The notes: generated by a model not told the origin, from the letters alone. 64,000 bases of DNA from Phaseolus vulgaris (GCF_000499845.2 NC_023753.2:1736001-1800000), one strand, 5' to 3'; shown: positions 45,521-58,064, counted from the first letter of the stretch. Program-made: numbers and translations.

Positions 45521-46390
45521 ATGAAGGAATTAAACTCAATGCAGAAGAAGCTTCAACATTTCACAAACTCATAGGGTTGATATATCTCATAAACACAAGA
45601 CTTAACATTGTCTTCAATGTTAACAATCTTAGTTAACTTGTTTCTGCACCCACCAAGAACCATCGACAAGTTGCTCTTCAAATTTTAAGATATCTTAAAA
45701 GTAATCACGGACATGGTATTTTTTCTTTATAGTAATAGTACCATTCATTTAAAAGTTTATAGTGACTTCGACTAGGCCACTTATCCTGACTCAAGGAAAT
45801 TTATAACTGTTTTTTTGGTGGATCTCTTATCTCATGGAAATCCAAAAAGCAACAAATCATCTCCAAAATCTCTAGTCTAAGAATAAAGTTCTTGCAGCGA
45901 CCACCTGCGAACTTCAATGGTTAACCTTTATTCTTGAATATTTGTGCATCCCTTTCATGGCACCTACAATATACTATATACTCTGACAATCAATTTGTCA
46001 TCCACATTGCCTCCAACCAAGTCTTTTCCGAGAGGACAAAGCACGTCGAAATTGATTGCACAAAGAAAAGCTCAATGTCATCTCCTCAAATTTCCAGTAT
46101 CATGTGCTATGCAAACTACAAACATCTTCACAATCCTTCAGTTTTCAAAGATTTCAAAATTCATCTTCACAATCCTTCAGTTTTCAAAGATTTCAAAATT
46201 CAAGTTGGAAATGAAGAATATATATTTCCAGCTTGAAGGGGGTGTTAGTATTATTAGTATTGGGCCTTAGTCTTTTTCTGTTTTTTCTTTTCACATCTTT
46301 GCTTTTGTATTGGGTCGCGTCTCACTAGGCCCATTTCTTTTATCTGCTTTGATTATCTTTTCTGTGTATGAGTACAATAAAAAATTTGAA
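45521..46390 (+). mobile_element. Ty1/copia remnant: RT-RNase H tail, PPT and LTR start
   Basis: Frames broken by stops still read copia RT-end and RNase H blocks: FHKLIG, INTRL, QILRYLKSN, DSRKFI and ERTKHVEIDC near 46037. A polypurine GAAGGGGG (46235-46242) is followed by an LTR start TGTTAGTATTATTAG (46243). The LTR is cut short near 46380. The ORFs at 45934-46270 are pieces of this remnant. Sister fragments are at 40330-41109 and 49175-49435, so the insertion predates local duplications. Confidence 0.75.
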
Positions 46391-47815
46391 TTTATGCATA
46401 ATTTCATCACAGATCTATAGTATATGAAAATAGTTTAAAGAGAATGAGTATAATTTGTGATGAATATAATTACGTTTTGTGTTAAATAACTCATCCTTGT
46501 TGTATGATTGTAGGATTTCATGTTGTAATTGCATTACTTATATGATGGGAAAAAAAACCTTTGTAGGTTACTTAGATACTTAGATAAATCTCGATAAATA
46601 TAAAAGTTTGGTTTATTAAGTTAATTTATTTTCTAATGTTTACATTATGTAAATCATAATTATACTTTAACATTGTATGTAAATATTTAAATGCTAATAA
46701 TTTAAAGTTTTATGCATAAAATAAATTATACGGGATGTGACATATTAACTAAAATTAGAAGAAGAAAAATTTAAATAAGATAAGTCTGACTTTATTAAAA
46801 ACACAAAAGGTGAAGAAGACTATTCATTGTGATTATTTAAAATATTTTTAGTGTATACTAAATCAAATAAAAAGTATAAGTTTTAATAAAATATGTTTCA
46901 AAATCAACAAATATATTATATTTTAAAATGTTATGCAACAATGTTACTTATGAAAATTATGTAATATAATTAATAAATATTGATTCAATTTTATTTGACA
47001 TTTCAAAATATATATGATGTATAATAAATATAAATATTTAAAAATTAATGTACTTTTTAAACAATATTATTTATTTTACTCACATATTACAACTGGTCTG
47101 AAAATCTTTACTTGTAGTCTGTTGGAATTATCATTTTTTTTATGACAGTAATTTTCCTAGTGTATGGTTCAGTTTTTTTAGTTTCAAATTTTGTTGGATT
47201 GTCACTATCTATTTATTTAATTATTTTTATCGATACAAAAATTTAAAAATGAATGATAAAAATAATTTAAATACATATTTTTTTTTAAAAATTGTATATC
47301 TTTTTAAAGATAAATTATAACAAAATCACCAAATTATCTTAAAAGGGTTAAAAAACTAAAACTATTTTTCATTATGAATGGACGGCCGAAATACCATTAT
47401 CTTGATGCATTAGAGAATTGAGAAAATATAACTTTTAGAGTATATTTATTCAATTTATTTGCACTCAAACAACAATTTAAATTATATATATAAATTTATT
47501 AAATTTATAAATGATTTCATTTCATTTTTTATTTTTTAAAAGTACTTATACAAAAACTTATTTAAATATGGTCTCAATTACTACATAATACATTTATTAT
47601 TAATTAGTTTCAAAAATAATTAATAATACATAATGAAAGATCATATATAAACTAGTTCTATTATTAAATGTGATGTAATTTTATTTATAAAACCACAATA
47701 TATATTTATTAAATAAATTATGATTTTTCTATTTTAAGTTTATGTACAATAAAAAAATTATTTAATAAAAAAGAACATCATAAAGTATAGGGTTTAGCAT
47801 CCATATTTCGTGTAA
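46391..47815. other. Spacer before DEFL9
   Basis: No gene seen. It is family spacer, colinear with 41160-42500 and 49440-50600. Confidence 0.45.
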
Positions 47816-47896
47816 TATATATATGTGTCCTCTTCTCTTGAATACATAAAACGTAGAAAGCTAAAAAAAAACTCAGGCATTCTTTAAAGAATAAAT

Positions 47897-47960
47897 ATGA
47901 TAAAGAACAAAATTTTGATGTTGTTCTTTCAATTTTTTTGCATTGTTATTCTCTTGGTAA

Positions 47961-47997
<37 letters not shown>

Positions 47998-48448
47998 TAG
48001 TATGTTTGTTAGTTGAAGTTTTATTTTTGTTGTATTTTTATCTTAACACTTTATATTGAATATGTTGAAGATGCATGAATATTTTTTAGTACTTTATATA
48101 TAAGTAGGAGAAAATAAATCAATTTTATAATATTAAATTAAAATTAAAGTTCATTTCTTAATAAAATAAAAAGAGATATAATATTAATCACAATAAATTA
48201 AATTGTTAGATATGAGTTGATAAAAAAAATGTTTTTAATATAATTTTTAATTAAGTTTTACATATATTTCAGGAGAAAGCAAATATTCATCAAAAGTTCC
48301 TGAAACAGTTTGTCTAATAGGAAGCGGAGGATGTCCTGACCTCGAAAGATGTCAAAAGTTTTGTAACTTTTTTTTCGATCATCCGAATGGTTTTTGCTTT
48401 CCTCCTGGTAGTCAAAAGTGTTGTTGCCCTTATATTCCTCATTTGTAA
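47897..48448 (+). pseudogene. DEFL9: splice-donor deletion, exon 2 intact
   Basis: The first family ATG is mutated (ATAAATATG), so the start falls on the ATG at 47897. Exon 1 runs to CTCTTG (47956) and then directly GTAAC; seven bases (equivalent to ACTCCAG) are missing. Splicing there gives phase 0, while exon 2 (48273-48448, acceptor TTTCAG) needs phase 1, so the frame is lost. Exon 2 itself is intact: C-x6-C-x5-C-x3-C-x10-C-x7-CCC with G-F-C gamma-core. TA repeats follow the donor (47965-47993). It is probably a young pseudogene; an alternative splice site could rescue it, but I see none in phase. Confidence 0.65.
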
Positions 48449-48499
48449 TACTTTTACAATATTTTTTTTCATGTATGACAACTTTCGACGTAAAAAAGA

Positions 48500-49174
48500 A
48501 AAAGTGGAAACATCAATAAATTTTCTTAATTTAACGTTTTACATCTCTAATAAAGTTTTGATTTCATAAAATACATAAATTGTTAATATAATTAGAAACT
48601 TTTCCATCTTCTATTATTTATAAATTGACCACAATAAATTTTTTTTCTATATAATTTAATAAAAACACAAAATATATAACTTCAAGAAAATTTACTGAAA
48701 ATTTAATCTTTCAATAAATTATTGTTATGAATACAGAAAAAAATTAATTTGAAAGTAAAGTAAGAAAAAAAATGTGCATCAATCAATTATTTTTTTATAT
48801 GATTAAAGATCAGTTCTTTTAAATTTAAAATAATTGATTTTGAACTAAATATTTTTTAAATTATTTATTTAATATGCATATTATATTTATTTAACATGTA
48901 ACATCCCAAAAATATCCTTCCCACATATCCTATAGTAATTTAAATATAAACTTAAACATACATATTATATGAATATAAATACAAATATTTATAAAAAGAA
49001 AGTAAACATAAAATAAAAATCTTTATTATTTCTAGATGTCTCTTCTGTACATGTAAAAATAGTTACTTGTGTACATAGTATTTATAATACGAACAAACAA
49101 ATGAAAGGGTGATTTATTGAAATAATTCTGTAACATAAAAATATATTAGAAACAACATTATAAAAAAAAAACTC
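48500..49174. other. 3' flank of DEFL9
   Basis: No gene seen. Family 3'-flank module, then a shortened fossil LTR start (TGTAACATCCCAAAAATA, 48897) and unrelated AT-rich DNA. Confidence 0.45.
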
Positions 49175-49435
49175 AATGTCAGTGTCCTCAAATTTCAGCT
49201 TGAAAGGGGTGTTAATATTATTAGTATTGGGCATTAGTTTTTTTCTGTTTTCTCTTTTTGCACCTTTACTTTTGTATTGGGTCGCGTCTCGCTAGGCCCA
49301 TTTCTTTTACAGTGACAATTTTTTCACTTTCAATGAAACAAGTTTTCTTCGTTTTTTCCGTTTCTCTCTTGGTTGCTCTTTCTAAGGTTTTCTTCTTATT
49401 CTCCCTCACATTGAAGGTGTTAATTTTGTATGTTA
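49175..49435 (+). mobile_element. Ty1/copia fragment: pol tail, PPT and partial LTR
   Basis: CTCAATGTCAGTGTCCTCAA (49171-49190) matches the region at 46071. GAAAGGGG and TGTTAATATTATTAGTATTG (49209-49228) match the PPT/LTR junction at 46235-46260. Nearly all of pol is deleted. The 60-codon ORF at 49258-49440 lies in LTR sequence and is not credible. Confidence 0.65.
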
Positions 49436-50607
49436 CTTAGATAAATCTCGATAAATATAAAAGTTTGGTTTATTAAGTTAATTTATTTTTTTATGTTTAC
49501 ATTTTGCAAATCATAATTATACTTTAACATTGTATGTAAATATTTAAATGCTAGTGATTTTAAGTTTTATGCATAAAAAAAATTATACGGGATGACACAG
49601 AAGAATAAGAAGAGAGTGGTATAATTCACCTCATATGAACTAAAAAATAGGAAAATAAAAAATTAAAATAAGGAATGTAAGTTTGACTTTATTAAAAACA
49701 CAAAAGGTGAAAAAACTATTCATTTTATAATGATTATTTATATTTAATAAATAATTTTCAGTGTATACTAAAATCAAATAAAAAGTATAAGTTTTATTAT
49801 GCAATAATTTTACTTATGACAATTATGTAATATGATTAATAAACATTCATAATTTAATTTTGTTTGACATTTCAAAATATATATGATGTATAATAGGTAT
49901 AAATATTTAAAATTTAATTAATGTAAAAATAATTTAAATACATATTTTTTAAAAATATATATATCTCTTTAAAGACAAATTATAACAAAACCATCAAATT
50001 AATTTAAAAGTGTTAAAAAACTAAAACTATTTTTCATTATGAGATGGATGGCCAAAATACCATTATCTTGATGCATTATTGTGTAATTGAGAGAATTGAA
50101 GTAACTCAAACAACAATTTAACTTATATATATAAATTATTTCAGTTCATTTTTTTTTTTAAAAAAAACACAACTTATACAAAAAATTATTTAAATATGGT
50201 CTCAATTATTACATAATACATAGGTTTACAAGTGCTTTTATTTTCTAATTAATTATTTTCAAAAATAATTAATAATATATAGCGTATTTTTTAATTTTAT
50301 TATTGTCGTATTTATTTTTACATGTTTAGTAAGAATATAAATATTTTCTTCTCTAGAACTAATAACTATTTTTTAAAATTTGGGTATTTTATATATGTAA
50401 AAATTTCAGTAAAGATCATATATAATTAGCTTTAATAATGTTACTGAATGTGATGTAATTTGATTTACAAAACCACAATAAATATAAATATATATATATA
50501 TATATTAAATACATTATTATTTTATATTTAAGTTTACTTACAATAAAAAAATTATTCAGTTAAAAAATAATATTATAAATTATAGAGTTCGGTCAATCTT
50601 TTGTGTG
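49436..50607. other. Spacer before DEFL10
   Basis: No gene seen. Family spacer and upstream block (TTAGCTTTAATAATG, AAAACCACAATA) with a TA run near 50489-50505. Confidence 0.45.
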
Positions 50608-50617
50608 TATATATATA
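50608..50617 (+). promoter_or_regulatory. TATA box of DEFL10
   Basis: TATATATATA 71-80 bp before the ATG, followed by the leader CTTGCATACATATAAACGTAG. Confidence 0.6.
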
Positions 50618-50687
50618 CATGCTCTCTTCCCTTGCATACATATAAACGTAGAGAAAGCTAAAAAAAATCTTAAGCCTCCTTCAAAGA

Positions 50688-51245
50688 ATGAATATGATGA
50701 AGATGAAATTCACTTTGACGTTGTTCTTTCAAATTATTTGCATTGCTCTTCTCTTAACTCCGGGTAATTGACTTATATATGTTTTGTTTAGTATGTTTTT
50801 TAGTTGTAAGTTTATTTTTGTTGTATTTTCATCTAACCCTTTATATTGAATATGTTGTAGATCTCATTGATTTTTTTAGTATAATATATATAAGTAGGTG
50901 AAATGTTTACGTAATCAATTTTATAATTTTAAATTAGAATTAGAGTTCACTTCTTCTTAATAGAATAAAACATGATATAGTAGTAATCACAATAAGTTAA
51001 ATTGTTAGATATGAGTTGATAAAAATAAAAATAAAATTGTTTTTGTATATAATTTGTAATTAGGTTTTATATAAATTTCAGGAAAAAGCGAAGCAACACC
51101 TCTTGGAACAATTTGCATAGAAGGAGGAGGATGTCCCAACCGTACAAGTTGTCAAAACTTGTGTAAATTTTTTGGTCATCCGAAGGGTGGTTTTTGCCGG
51201 TCTCCTGGTGACAAATGTTGTTGCATAATCAATGCTCCTTTGTAA
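50688..51245 (+). CDS. DEFL10: secreted defensin-like cysteine-rich peptide
   Basis: Exons 50688-50763 and 51082-51245 encode 79 residues; the 318-bp intron is phase 1 with donor CCGG|GT. The signal peptide begins MNMMKMKFTLTLFF. The mature Cys frame is C-x5-C-x5-C-x3-C-x10-C-x6-CCC; the C1-C2 and C5-C6 loops are each one residue shorter than in DEFL1. The G-F-C gamma-core is followed by a basic stretch (CRSPGDKCCC). An AATAAA lies near 51308. It is most like DEFL14 (before that copy was interrupted). The minus-strand ORF at 51078-51269 is the complement of exon 2. Confidence 0.78.
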
Positions 51246-51309
51246 TACTTTTACGGTCACTCTTTTCACTCACAACCTTTCACATAAAAAAGAATAGTGG
51301 AAACATCAA

Positions 51310-51676
51310 TAAATTTGTTTACTTTAATCCATTTCTATCTTTGATTTGATAAAATACATAAATTGTTAGAATAACCAGACACTTTTCCATATTTTATTAT
51401 TTATAAATTGACCACTATAATTAATGTTTTTTCTATATAATTTAATAAAAACATCAAATATATATTTTCAAACAATTTTATCTTTCAATAAATTATTGTT
51501 ATAAATATAGAAAATAATTCATTTGAAAATAAAATAAGAAAAAAAATACGTATCAATCAATCGATTTTTTATATAATTAAAGATTAGTTCTTTTAAATTT
51601 AAAATAAAAGATTTTGAAATATTTTTTTTATCAGCTTAAATTATTTATTTAATATACAGATCAGACTTATTTAACA
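51310..51676. other. 3' flank of DEFL10
   Basis: No gene seen. Family 3'-flank module. Confidence 0.45.
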
Positions 51677-51730
51677 TGTAACACCCAAAAATATATTTCA
51701 CTCTGTGATATAAACTTACTAATATATGAA
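51677..51730 (+). repeat. Fossil LTR start
   Basis: TGTAACACCCAAAAATATAT and the CTGTGATATAAACTTAC words are all that remain of the old LTR. The same short stub follows DEFL12 (56756-56806) and DEFL14 (60518-60570), so one deletion was copied with the unit. Confidence 0.6.
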
Positions 51731-51829
51731 TTAAAGGTTGTTATATAATTTAATAATTTTATTGAATGTGATTTATTTTGAATTTAAAAACAATTGTGTA
51801 TATATATTTAGTTTTATTGTGAATAAAAA

Positions 51830-54800
51830 AAATACAGATAAGCCTGAAAAGAAAAATTTTCATAGCTTTCATGTCATTATTTCAAATTAATTGTACTCCT
51901 TTCGATAATAAACTCGTATCTATTTCATAACATGTTTTCAATTTCTAAGATTATATTTCTTATACTTTCGTCCTAACACCTAACACTTTCTATTTGTATA
52001 GAATAAAATGAAATATAATATTAAGCACATATGTTAAATTATTTTCAAATATAAAAACTGAAGATACATTTTGTACAGTTATAAGAAAAAATGATTAATT
52101 AAAATTATATTTAATATAATATTACACTTAACTTTGGTAAAAAAGTCAAAGGTTTGATGAATAATTTATATTTAACTGGACTTTTAATGTTATAAATATA
52201 AATGCTATAATTATATAATTATAACATTATGTGGGTATTCTATTCTACTTGTAAATATGTTTTTTTTTTAGTTTTTAATAGAATTTAATAATTATTTTTA
52301 ATTTAATAATATACCAGTACAATATATTTAATAATACATTTTATGCTACTTGTAATTATGTAATATATAACTGTCAACGATTATTTTTGTTCAACACTAA
52401 GCGTAACGTTCACACAAATAAAAATCCATACATTTAGTTATACTTTAAATATATTAAATACAATAAATAAAAATTTAACGCTAAAACATCCTTTTATTTA
52501 TATTTTTCATATAAAGTAAATAGATTTAAAAATATAATAAACATTAACGTATATTTAAAAGCATATAAGGTCACATTATATCTCTTGATGAATATCATTT
52601 CCTATGTTAGTTTATTTATCTCCTAATGTTATAGGTCTTCTATTTATGAATACGTTAGAAAAATGTTACATGCATTCATGTTATTGAATGTATTGAATTT
52701 TAAAACACAGTATATATTTATTAAATGTATTATTTTCACTCTATATGTAAGGAAACTTTGGAACGTTAAAAGTCTCTTGATTTTCTTGATAAAGGACGAA
52801 AAAATAATTATAAAAAAAATATATATATATATATTTAAATTAATAAAGAGGATATATTGAAAAAGGATGTTATAGTAAAACGCTACTATTTTTATAAATA
52901 ATGAATTTTACTTTGACTTAGTCAACCAAAATGTAATTTAATCTGCTAAAGTCACTGACGACCCCTTTTAACAATGTAAAAAAGTCAATAAACTTCATTT
53001 TAAATAATTCTTTTAACAAATTAAAACATACTTTTAACTAGCTAAAATCATCCATAGTGGAAAACTTGTCGAATATAAAATATAATTTGAAATTTATTTA
53101 TGAAAATGTGAGAATTTTGAAAAATAACTTTGTAATAACTTTGCATTTTTTTTTACATGAGTTGAAGCATTCATGATATTTTTTTATTTAATATAATTTT
53201 TTTGTTGAAAAAAAAATCCAGACATACTATTTTATTTTTAGTTAAATCATTGTAAATATGTGTAAAAAAACTGTTAAGTGTGGGCTTAAGTTTACTTGGT
53301 ATGGCGGTTCGTATATTAAAATGTCGTGCAAACAGTGAAATTTATGGGCCTGCAGAATGGGCCCAAGTATGTTTAATAAGGGTGGTATGGTATTAAAAGT
53401 GCGGTGCTAACAGACAAACCCGAGCTCTCTTTCTTGAAGGCCGAATTCCTCGAGCCGAAATTGTGGGCCCCAAGTAGGTCACAAAAGAAAAACAAAATGG
53501 CTCCCCATAAGTGTAGTGGTGTGTGAGAGAAACAGGGGTTCGGAGAAGAAATAAAGAGGTGGGCTGATGGGTGCATAAAATAATAGTACGGGGTGTGAGC
53601 AGAAAAAAGAGTAAAGGTGGGCTGAGGGAATGCAGAAAATAATAGTGGGAGGTGTGAGCAGAAGAAAATAAAAGTTGACTGAGGAGAAAAAACAATAAAT
53701 GAAAAAAAGGGGGTGAGAACAAAGGAAATCTGGAGTTTTGGAAAGAAAAATATTTATTTTAATTAAAAAAGGGATAAGAAAATATATGTTTTTGTCTGTT
53801 TTCTTTCTTTTTGTACTTTTTCATATTTTTTAGAAATGAGGAAAATTTTATTATTTTATTATTTTTTTCCTTTTTTTTTCTTTTTCTTTCGCAAATTTTA
53901 TTCAGTGATTTTACATTGGATGAAATCTGGTGTTGACAGTGTTGTATGCTAAATACCGATCCTTATTGTAGGATTTGTAATTTCGTTTTTAATTATGCTG
54001 TAAGTAAGCACACAAAGTTCATCTTGGTATTTTTCTTTCAAATTGTTTTTTTAAAGTGTTTTGAAATATATTAAAAAATAGGTAATAAGTATATTTTTAA
54101 TTTCTATAACAAGCTAAAATATTATCAGTCTTTTTGAGTTTACTAAGCAAAATAACTAGGTGATTTAGAAAAAGTTTTAGTCGACTAAAATTATTTAAAA
54201 GAGATTTTAATAGTATAAAAAATCAATAGCCTTCATTTTTAATGGTTTTAGTAAAGTCTAAACACATCTTTAAGGAACTAAAATAACCAATACTACACAA
54301 CAAAGCTTACCCAATGTAAAATATCATTTTGAACTGAATGACGAAAATGATATAGTATGTGATAATGTTACTTATGAAAACTATGCAATATATTTAATAA
54401 AAAAAATATTAAATACTGGTAATTTAATTTTGACTTTTTCAAAATGCATATGATGTATAATAGGTCTAGATATTATTTTTTTATCTTTCTCATAATAATT
54501 AATTATAATAAATTTATAATTGATAATTACCTCAAAATAAATTTTATTTATTTATAATATAAATTATAGATTTTCTATATATTTATTAGAAAGTCCTTTA
54601 TTATATATATAGAAAAAAATTATTTTAATACCTGAGATCTAAAATTTTAACTAGAACTATTATAATAGAAAACAAAAAATAGGTTTACACACATTTATAT
54701 ACAATAAAATATTATTATATTTAAATATAATTATTTATTAAATTTTACTTAAATTTCAGGAGCAAAGAGTGATTCAGGAGCACCTCCTGGAAAAGTTTGC

Positions 54801-54915
54801 ACAGTAGGAGGAAGAAAATGTCCGAGTGCTTTTGATTGTATCAGCTACTGTAAATTTTTTGGCCATAGGGGTGATCCTGGCTGGTGGTAATAGGTGTTGC
54901 TGCATTATAAAATAA
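51830..54915 (+). pseudogene. DEFL11: decayed gene (relic exon 1, far-off exon 2)
   Basis: The exon 1 relic (about 51850-51905) has no ATG and no donor. Exon 2 (54760-54915) has an intact TTTCAG acceptor and keeps C1-C4 (KVCTVGGRKC..., SYCKFFGHRG). Then it has lost the C5 segment and hits TAA at 54888, just before the remains of CCC. The 2.9 kb between them holds AT-rich family spacer, a flank-only relic (52660-52800) and the unusual island at 53283-53930. Pairing the two exons as one former gene is inference from order. Confidence 0.6.
53283..53930. other. GC-richer island with ~58-bp repeats inside DEFL11
   Basis: It departs from the AT-rich background. It contains GGGCCTGCAGAATGGGCCC (53347-53365) and GTGGGCCCCAAGTAGGTCAC (53464-53483). 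About 2.5 imperfect copies of a ~58-bp unit begin GGTGGGCTGA (53559 on): unit words are AAAATAATAGT and GGTGTGAGCAGAA. The flanks match family spacer, so it is an insertion of about 650 bp. The minus-strand ORFs (53373-53722) are low-complexity. Confidence 0.45.
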
Positions 54916-54954
54916 ACTAATGTTTTCAAAGTCACTTTTTTTCATTATCTAAGT

Positions 54955-55070
54955 GGACTTTAAGTCTAATTTAACCGCATAAAACCAGTTTATGAAGTTG
55001 AGGTTTGTACCCACTTATATACAATTAATTGTTTTTATTTTTAATAGATGTGAGATGTCCATCTTTCTTA
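54955..55070 (-). repeat. Decayed TRIM-like LTR fragment
   Basis: It has AAGTGGACTTTAAGTCTAAT, GCATAAAACCAG and TACCCACTTATATAC in the same order as 31315-31390, with a shifted and interrupted GATGTGAGATGTCC end. Confidence 0.5.
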
Positions 55071-55755
55071 TCCAATTTTTTATATAAAAATTAGAAACAT
55101 AAATGAACTTTTCTAATTTAAACTATTATTATAGTTATATATCCATACTGTCCTTAGTTTTTTTTATATAATTTAATAAATACAACAAATTATATCATTT
55201 TAAATAATTTTATCGAAAATTTTATCATATTTTGATAAATTATTGTCATCAAAATAGAGAATAATTAATTTTGTACAAATATAAGACAAAATGATTAATT
55301 AAATTTATACTTAATATAATATTGCACTTAACTTAGGTAAAAAAAGTCAAAGGTTTGATGAATAATTTATATTTAACTGGACTTTTAATGTTATAAATAT
55401 AAATACTATAATTATAACATTATGTGGGTATTCTATTCTATATAATGTATTTTTTAATTTTATTAATGTGGTATTTATTTTTACTAGTTTAGTAAGAATA
55501 TAAATATTTCCTTCTTTAGAACTAATAACTATTTTTTTAAAATTTGGGTATTTTATATATGTAAAAAAATTCAGTAAAGATCATATATAATTAGCTTTTA
55601 ATAATGTTACTGTGAATGTGATGTATTTTGATTTATAAAACCACAATTATATCTGTTAAATACATTATCATTTTATATTTTAAGTTTATGTACAATAAAA
55701 AAATCATTCAATTAAAAATATTATAAATTATAAGGTTTAGTCTCAATCTTTTGTG
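55071..55755. other. Spacer before DEFL12
   Basis: No gene seen. The family module around 55270-55440 (TTGCACTTAACTTAGGT...) and the upstream block (55555-55690). Confidence 0.45.
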
Positions 55756-55764
55756 TATATATAT
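55756..55764 (+). promoter_or_regulatory. TATA box of DEFL12
   Basis: TATATATAT 60-68 bp before the ATG, followed by TTGCATACATATAAGCGTAG. Confidence 0.55.
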
Positions 55765-55823
55765 GCATATTCTCTTCTATTGCATACATATAAGCGTAGA
55801 AAGTTTAAAAAACTAAGACTAGA

Positions 55824-56337
55824 TGAAAACTTTGACGTTGTTTTTTCAAATTTTTTGCATTGCTCTTCTCTTAATTCCAGGTAATAGAGTTATATATGTT
55901 TTATTTAGCATAATTTTTAGTTATAATAAGGTTTTTTTCTTTCATCTAACCCAATATGTCGTGGATCTCAATAATATTTTTTAGTATAATATATAAGTAG
56001 GTGAAAATTTTACAGAATCAATTTTATAATTTTAAATTAGAATTAGAATTTATTTTCTGATAAAATAAAACGAGATACAATAAGTTAAATGGTTAGATAT
56101 GAGTTGATAAAAATAAAAAATATTTTTAAATATAATTTGTAATTAGGTTTTGCATAAATTTAAGGGAAAAGCGAACCAACATCTCGTAGAACAGCTTGTG
56201 CAGTAGAAGAAGGAGGATGTCCAGACCGTAAAGGTTGTCAAAACTTTTGTAAATTCTTTGGTCATTCGAAAGGTGGTTCTTGCATGCCTCCTGGAAGTAA
56301 AAAGTGTTGTTGCATAATCGATGATACCCATTTGTAA
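55824..56337 (+). CDS. DEFL12: secreted defensin-like peptide, shortened leader
   Basis: Exons 55824-55881 and 56165-56337 encode 76 residues; the intron is phase 1. The leader has lost the upstream ATGs found in DEFL10, so translation starts at MKTLTLFFQ; the hydrophobic core is kept. The acceptor is TTTAAG|GG where others have TTTCAG|GA. AAG acceptors occur but are weaker, and the split codon still reads Gly. The Cys frame is C-x6-C-x5-C-x3-C-x10-C-x7-CCC, with a G-S-C gamma-core; GGG after C1 is EEGG here. The tail is IIDDTHL. An AATAAA lies near 56389. It is likely a gene, with reduced certainty about splicing. Confidence 0.68.
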
Positions 56338-56394
56338 TACTTTTATAATCACTTTTTTTTCACATAAAAAAAAAAAGTGGAAACATCAATAAAT

Positions 56395-56924
56395 TTTCTT
56401 ACTTTAAACTATCTCTATCTTTGATGTGATAAAATACATAAATTGTTAGTATAACCCAACACTTTTCCATCTTTTATTATTTATAAATTGATCACTATAA
56501 TTATTATTTTTTCTATATAATTTAATAAAAACACCAAATATATAATTTCAAACAATTTTATCTTTCAATAAATTATTATTATAAATATAGAAAATAATTA
56601 ATTTGAAAATAAAATAAGAAAATGTGTATCAATAAATTAATTTTTTTATATATAATTAAAGATTAGTTCTTTTAAATTTAAAATAAAATATTTTGAAATA
56701 TTTTTTTATCAGCTTAAATTATTTATTTAATATACAGATCAGATTTATTTAACATGTAACACCCAAAAATATATTTCACCCTGTGGTATAAACTTACTAA
56801 TATATGAATTAAAGGTTATTATATAATTTAATAATATTATTGAATGTAATTTATTTTGAATTTAAAATTATCAATCAAAAATGCAGATAAGCCTAAAAAA
56901 TGAAAAAAAATCCATCTTAAAAGA
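56395..56924. other. 3' flank of DEFL12 with fossil LTR stub
   Basis: No gene seen. Family 3'-flank module, then the TGTAACACCC stub (56756). Confidence 0.45.
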
Positions 56925-56987
56925 ATGAGTTTGAAAATAAAAACTTTCATGTCATTTTTCAAATTAATTGTACTGCTTTCCGATTAG
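56925..56987 (+). pseudogene. DEFL13: relic exon 1
   Basis: ATG at 56925 begins MSLKIKTFMSFF and reaches a TAG after 20 codons. The donor position reads TTTAAATAA, without GT. No exon 2 follows before DEFL14. Confidence 0.65.
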
Positions 56988-58064
56988 CTTTAAATAATAA
57001 ACTCTTATCTATTTCATGACATGTTTTTAATTTTAAGATTATCTTTTTTATACTTTCGTTCTAACACCTAACACTTTCAATTTGTATTGAATAAAATGAA
57101 ATATAATATTAACCACATGTTAAATTATTTTCAAATATAGAAACTGAAGATACATTTTGTACTGTTATAAAACAAAATGATTAATTAAATTTATTTTAAT
57201 ATAATATTGCACTTAACTTAGGTAAAAGTCAAAGGTTTTGATGAATAATTTATATTTAACTGGACTTTTAATGTTATAAATATAAATGCTATAATTATAA
57301 CATTATGTGGGTATTCTATTCTACTTGTAATTATGTTTTTTTAAAGTTTTCAATAGAGTTTAATAATAGGTATAAATATTTCAAAATATATATGATGTAT
57401 AATAGGTATAAATATTTAAAATTTAATTAATGTAAAAATAATTTAAATACATATATTTTTTTAAAGAGATGGATGGCCAAAATACCATTATCTTGATGCA
57501 TTATTGTTGAATTTGAAGTAACTTTTAGAGTTTTTTTATTCAAATTATTACCACTCAAACAACAATTTAACTTATATATATAAATTAATTAAATTTATAA
57601 ATGATTTCAGTTCATTTTTTTATTTTGTTTTATTTTTAAAATAAAATATCTTATACAAAAACTTATTTAAATATGGTCTCAATTATTACATAATACATAT
57701 GCTTACAAGTGCTTTTATTTTCTAATTAATTATTTTCAACAATAATTAACGATATATAGTGTATTTTTTAATTTTATTAATGTGATATTTATTTTTACAT
57801 GTTTAGTAAGAATATAAATATTTCCTTCTCTAGAACTAATAACTATTTTTTAAAATTTGGGTATTTTATATATGCAAAAAAAAAATAGTAAAGATCATAT
57901 ATAAATTAGCTTTAATAATGTTACTGAATCTGATGTAATTTGATTTAAAAAACCACAATATATATGTATTAAATACATTATTATTTTATATTTTAAGTTT
58001 ATCTACAATAACAAAATTATTCAGTTAAAAAATAATATTATAAATTATAAGGTTTAATCTCAAT
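56988..58064. other. Spacer before DEFL14
   Basis: No gene seen. Family spacer and upstream block (57900-58060), ending in a TA run. Confidence 0.45.

Noticed and set aside
51078..51269. Minus-strand ORFs rich in TTF/TRR words here and at 56143-56352 and 59790-60110
   Set aside because: They are the complement of DEFL exon 2, whose sense strand has a complete gene structure and cysteine frame.
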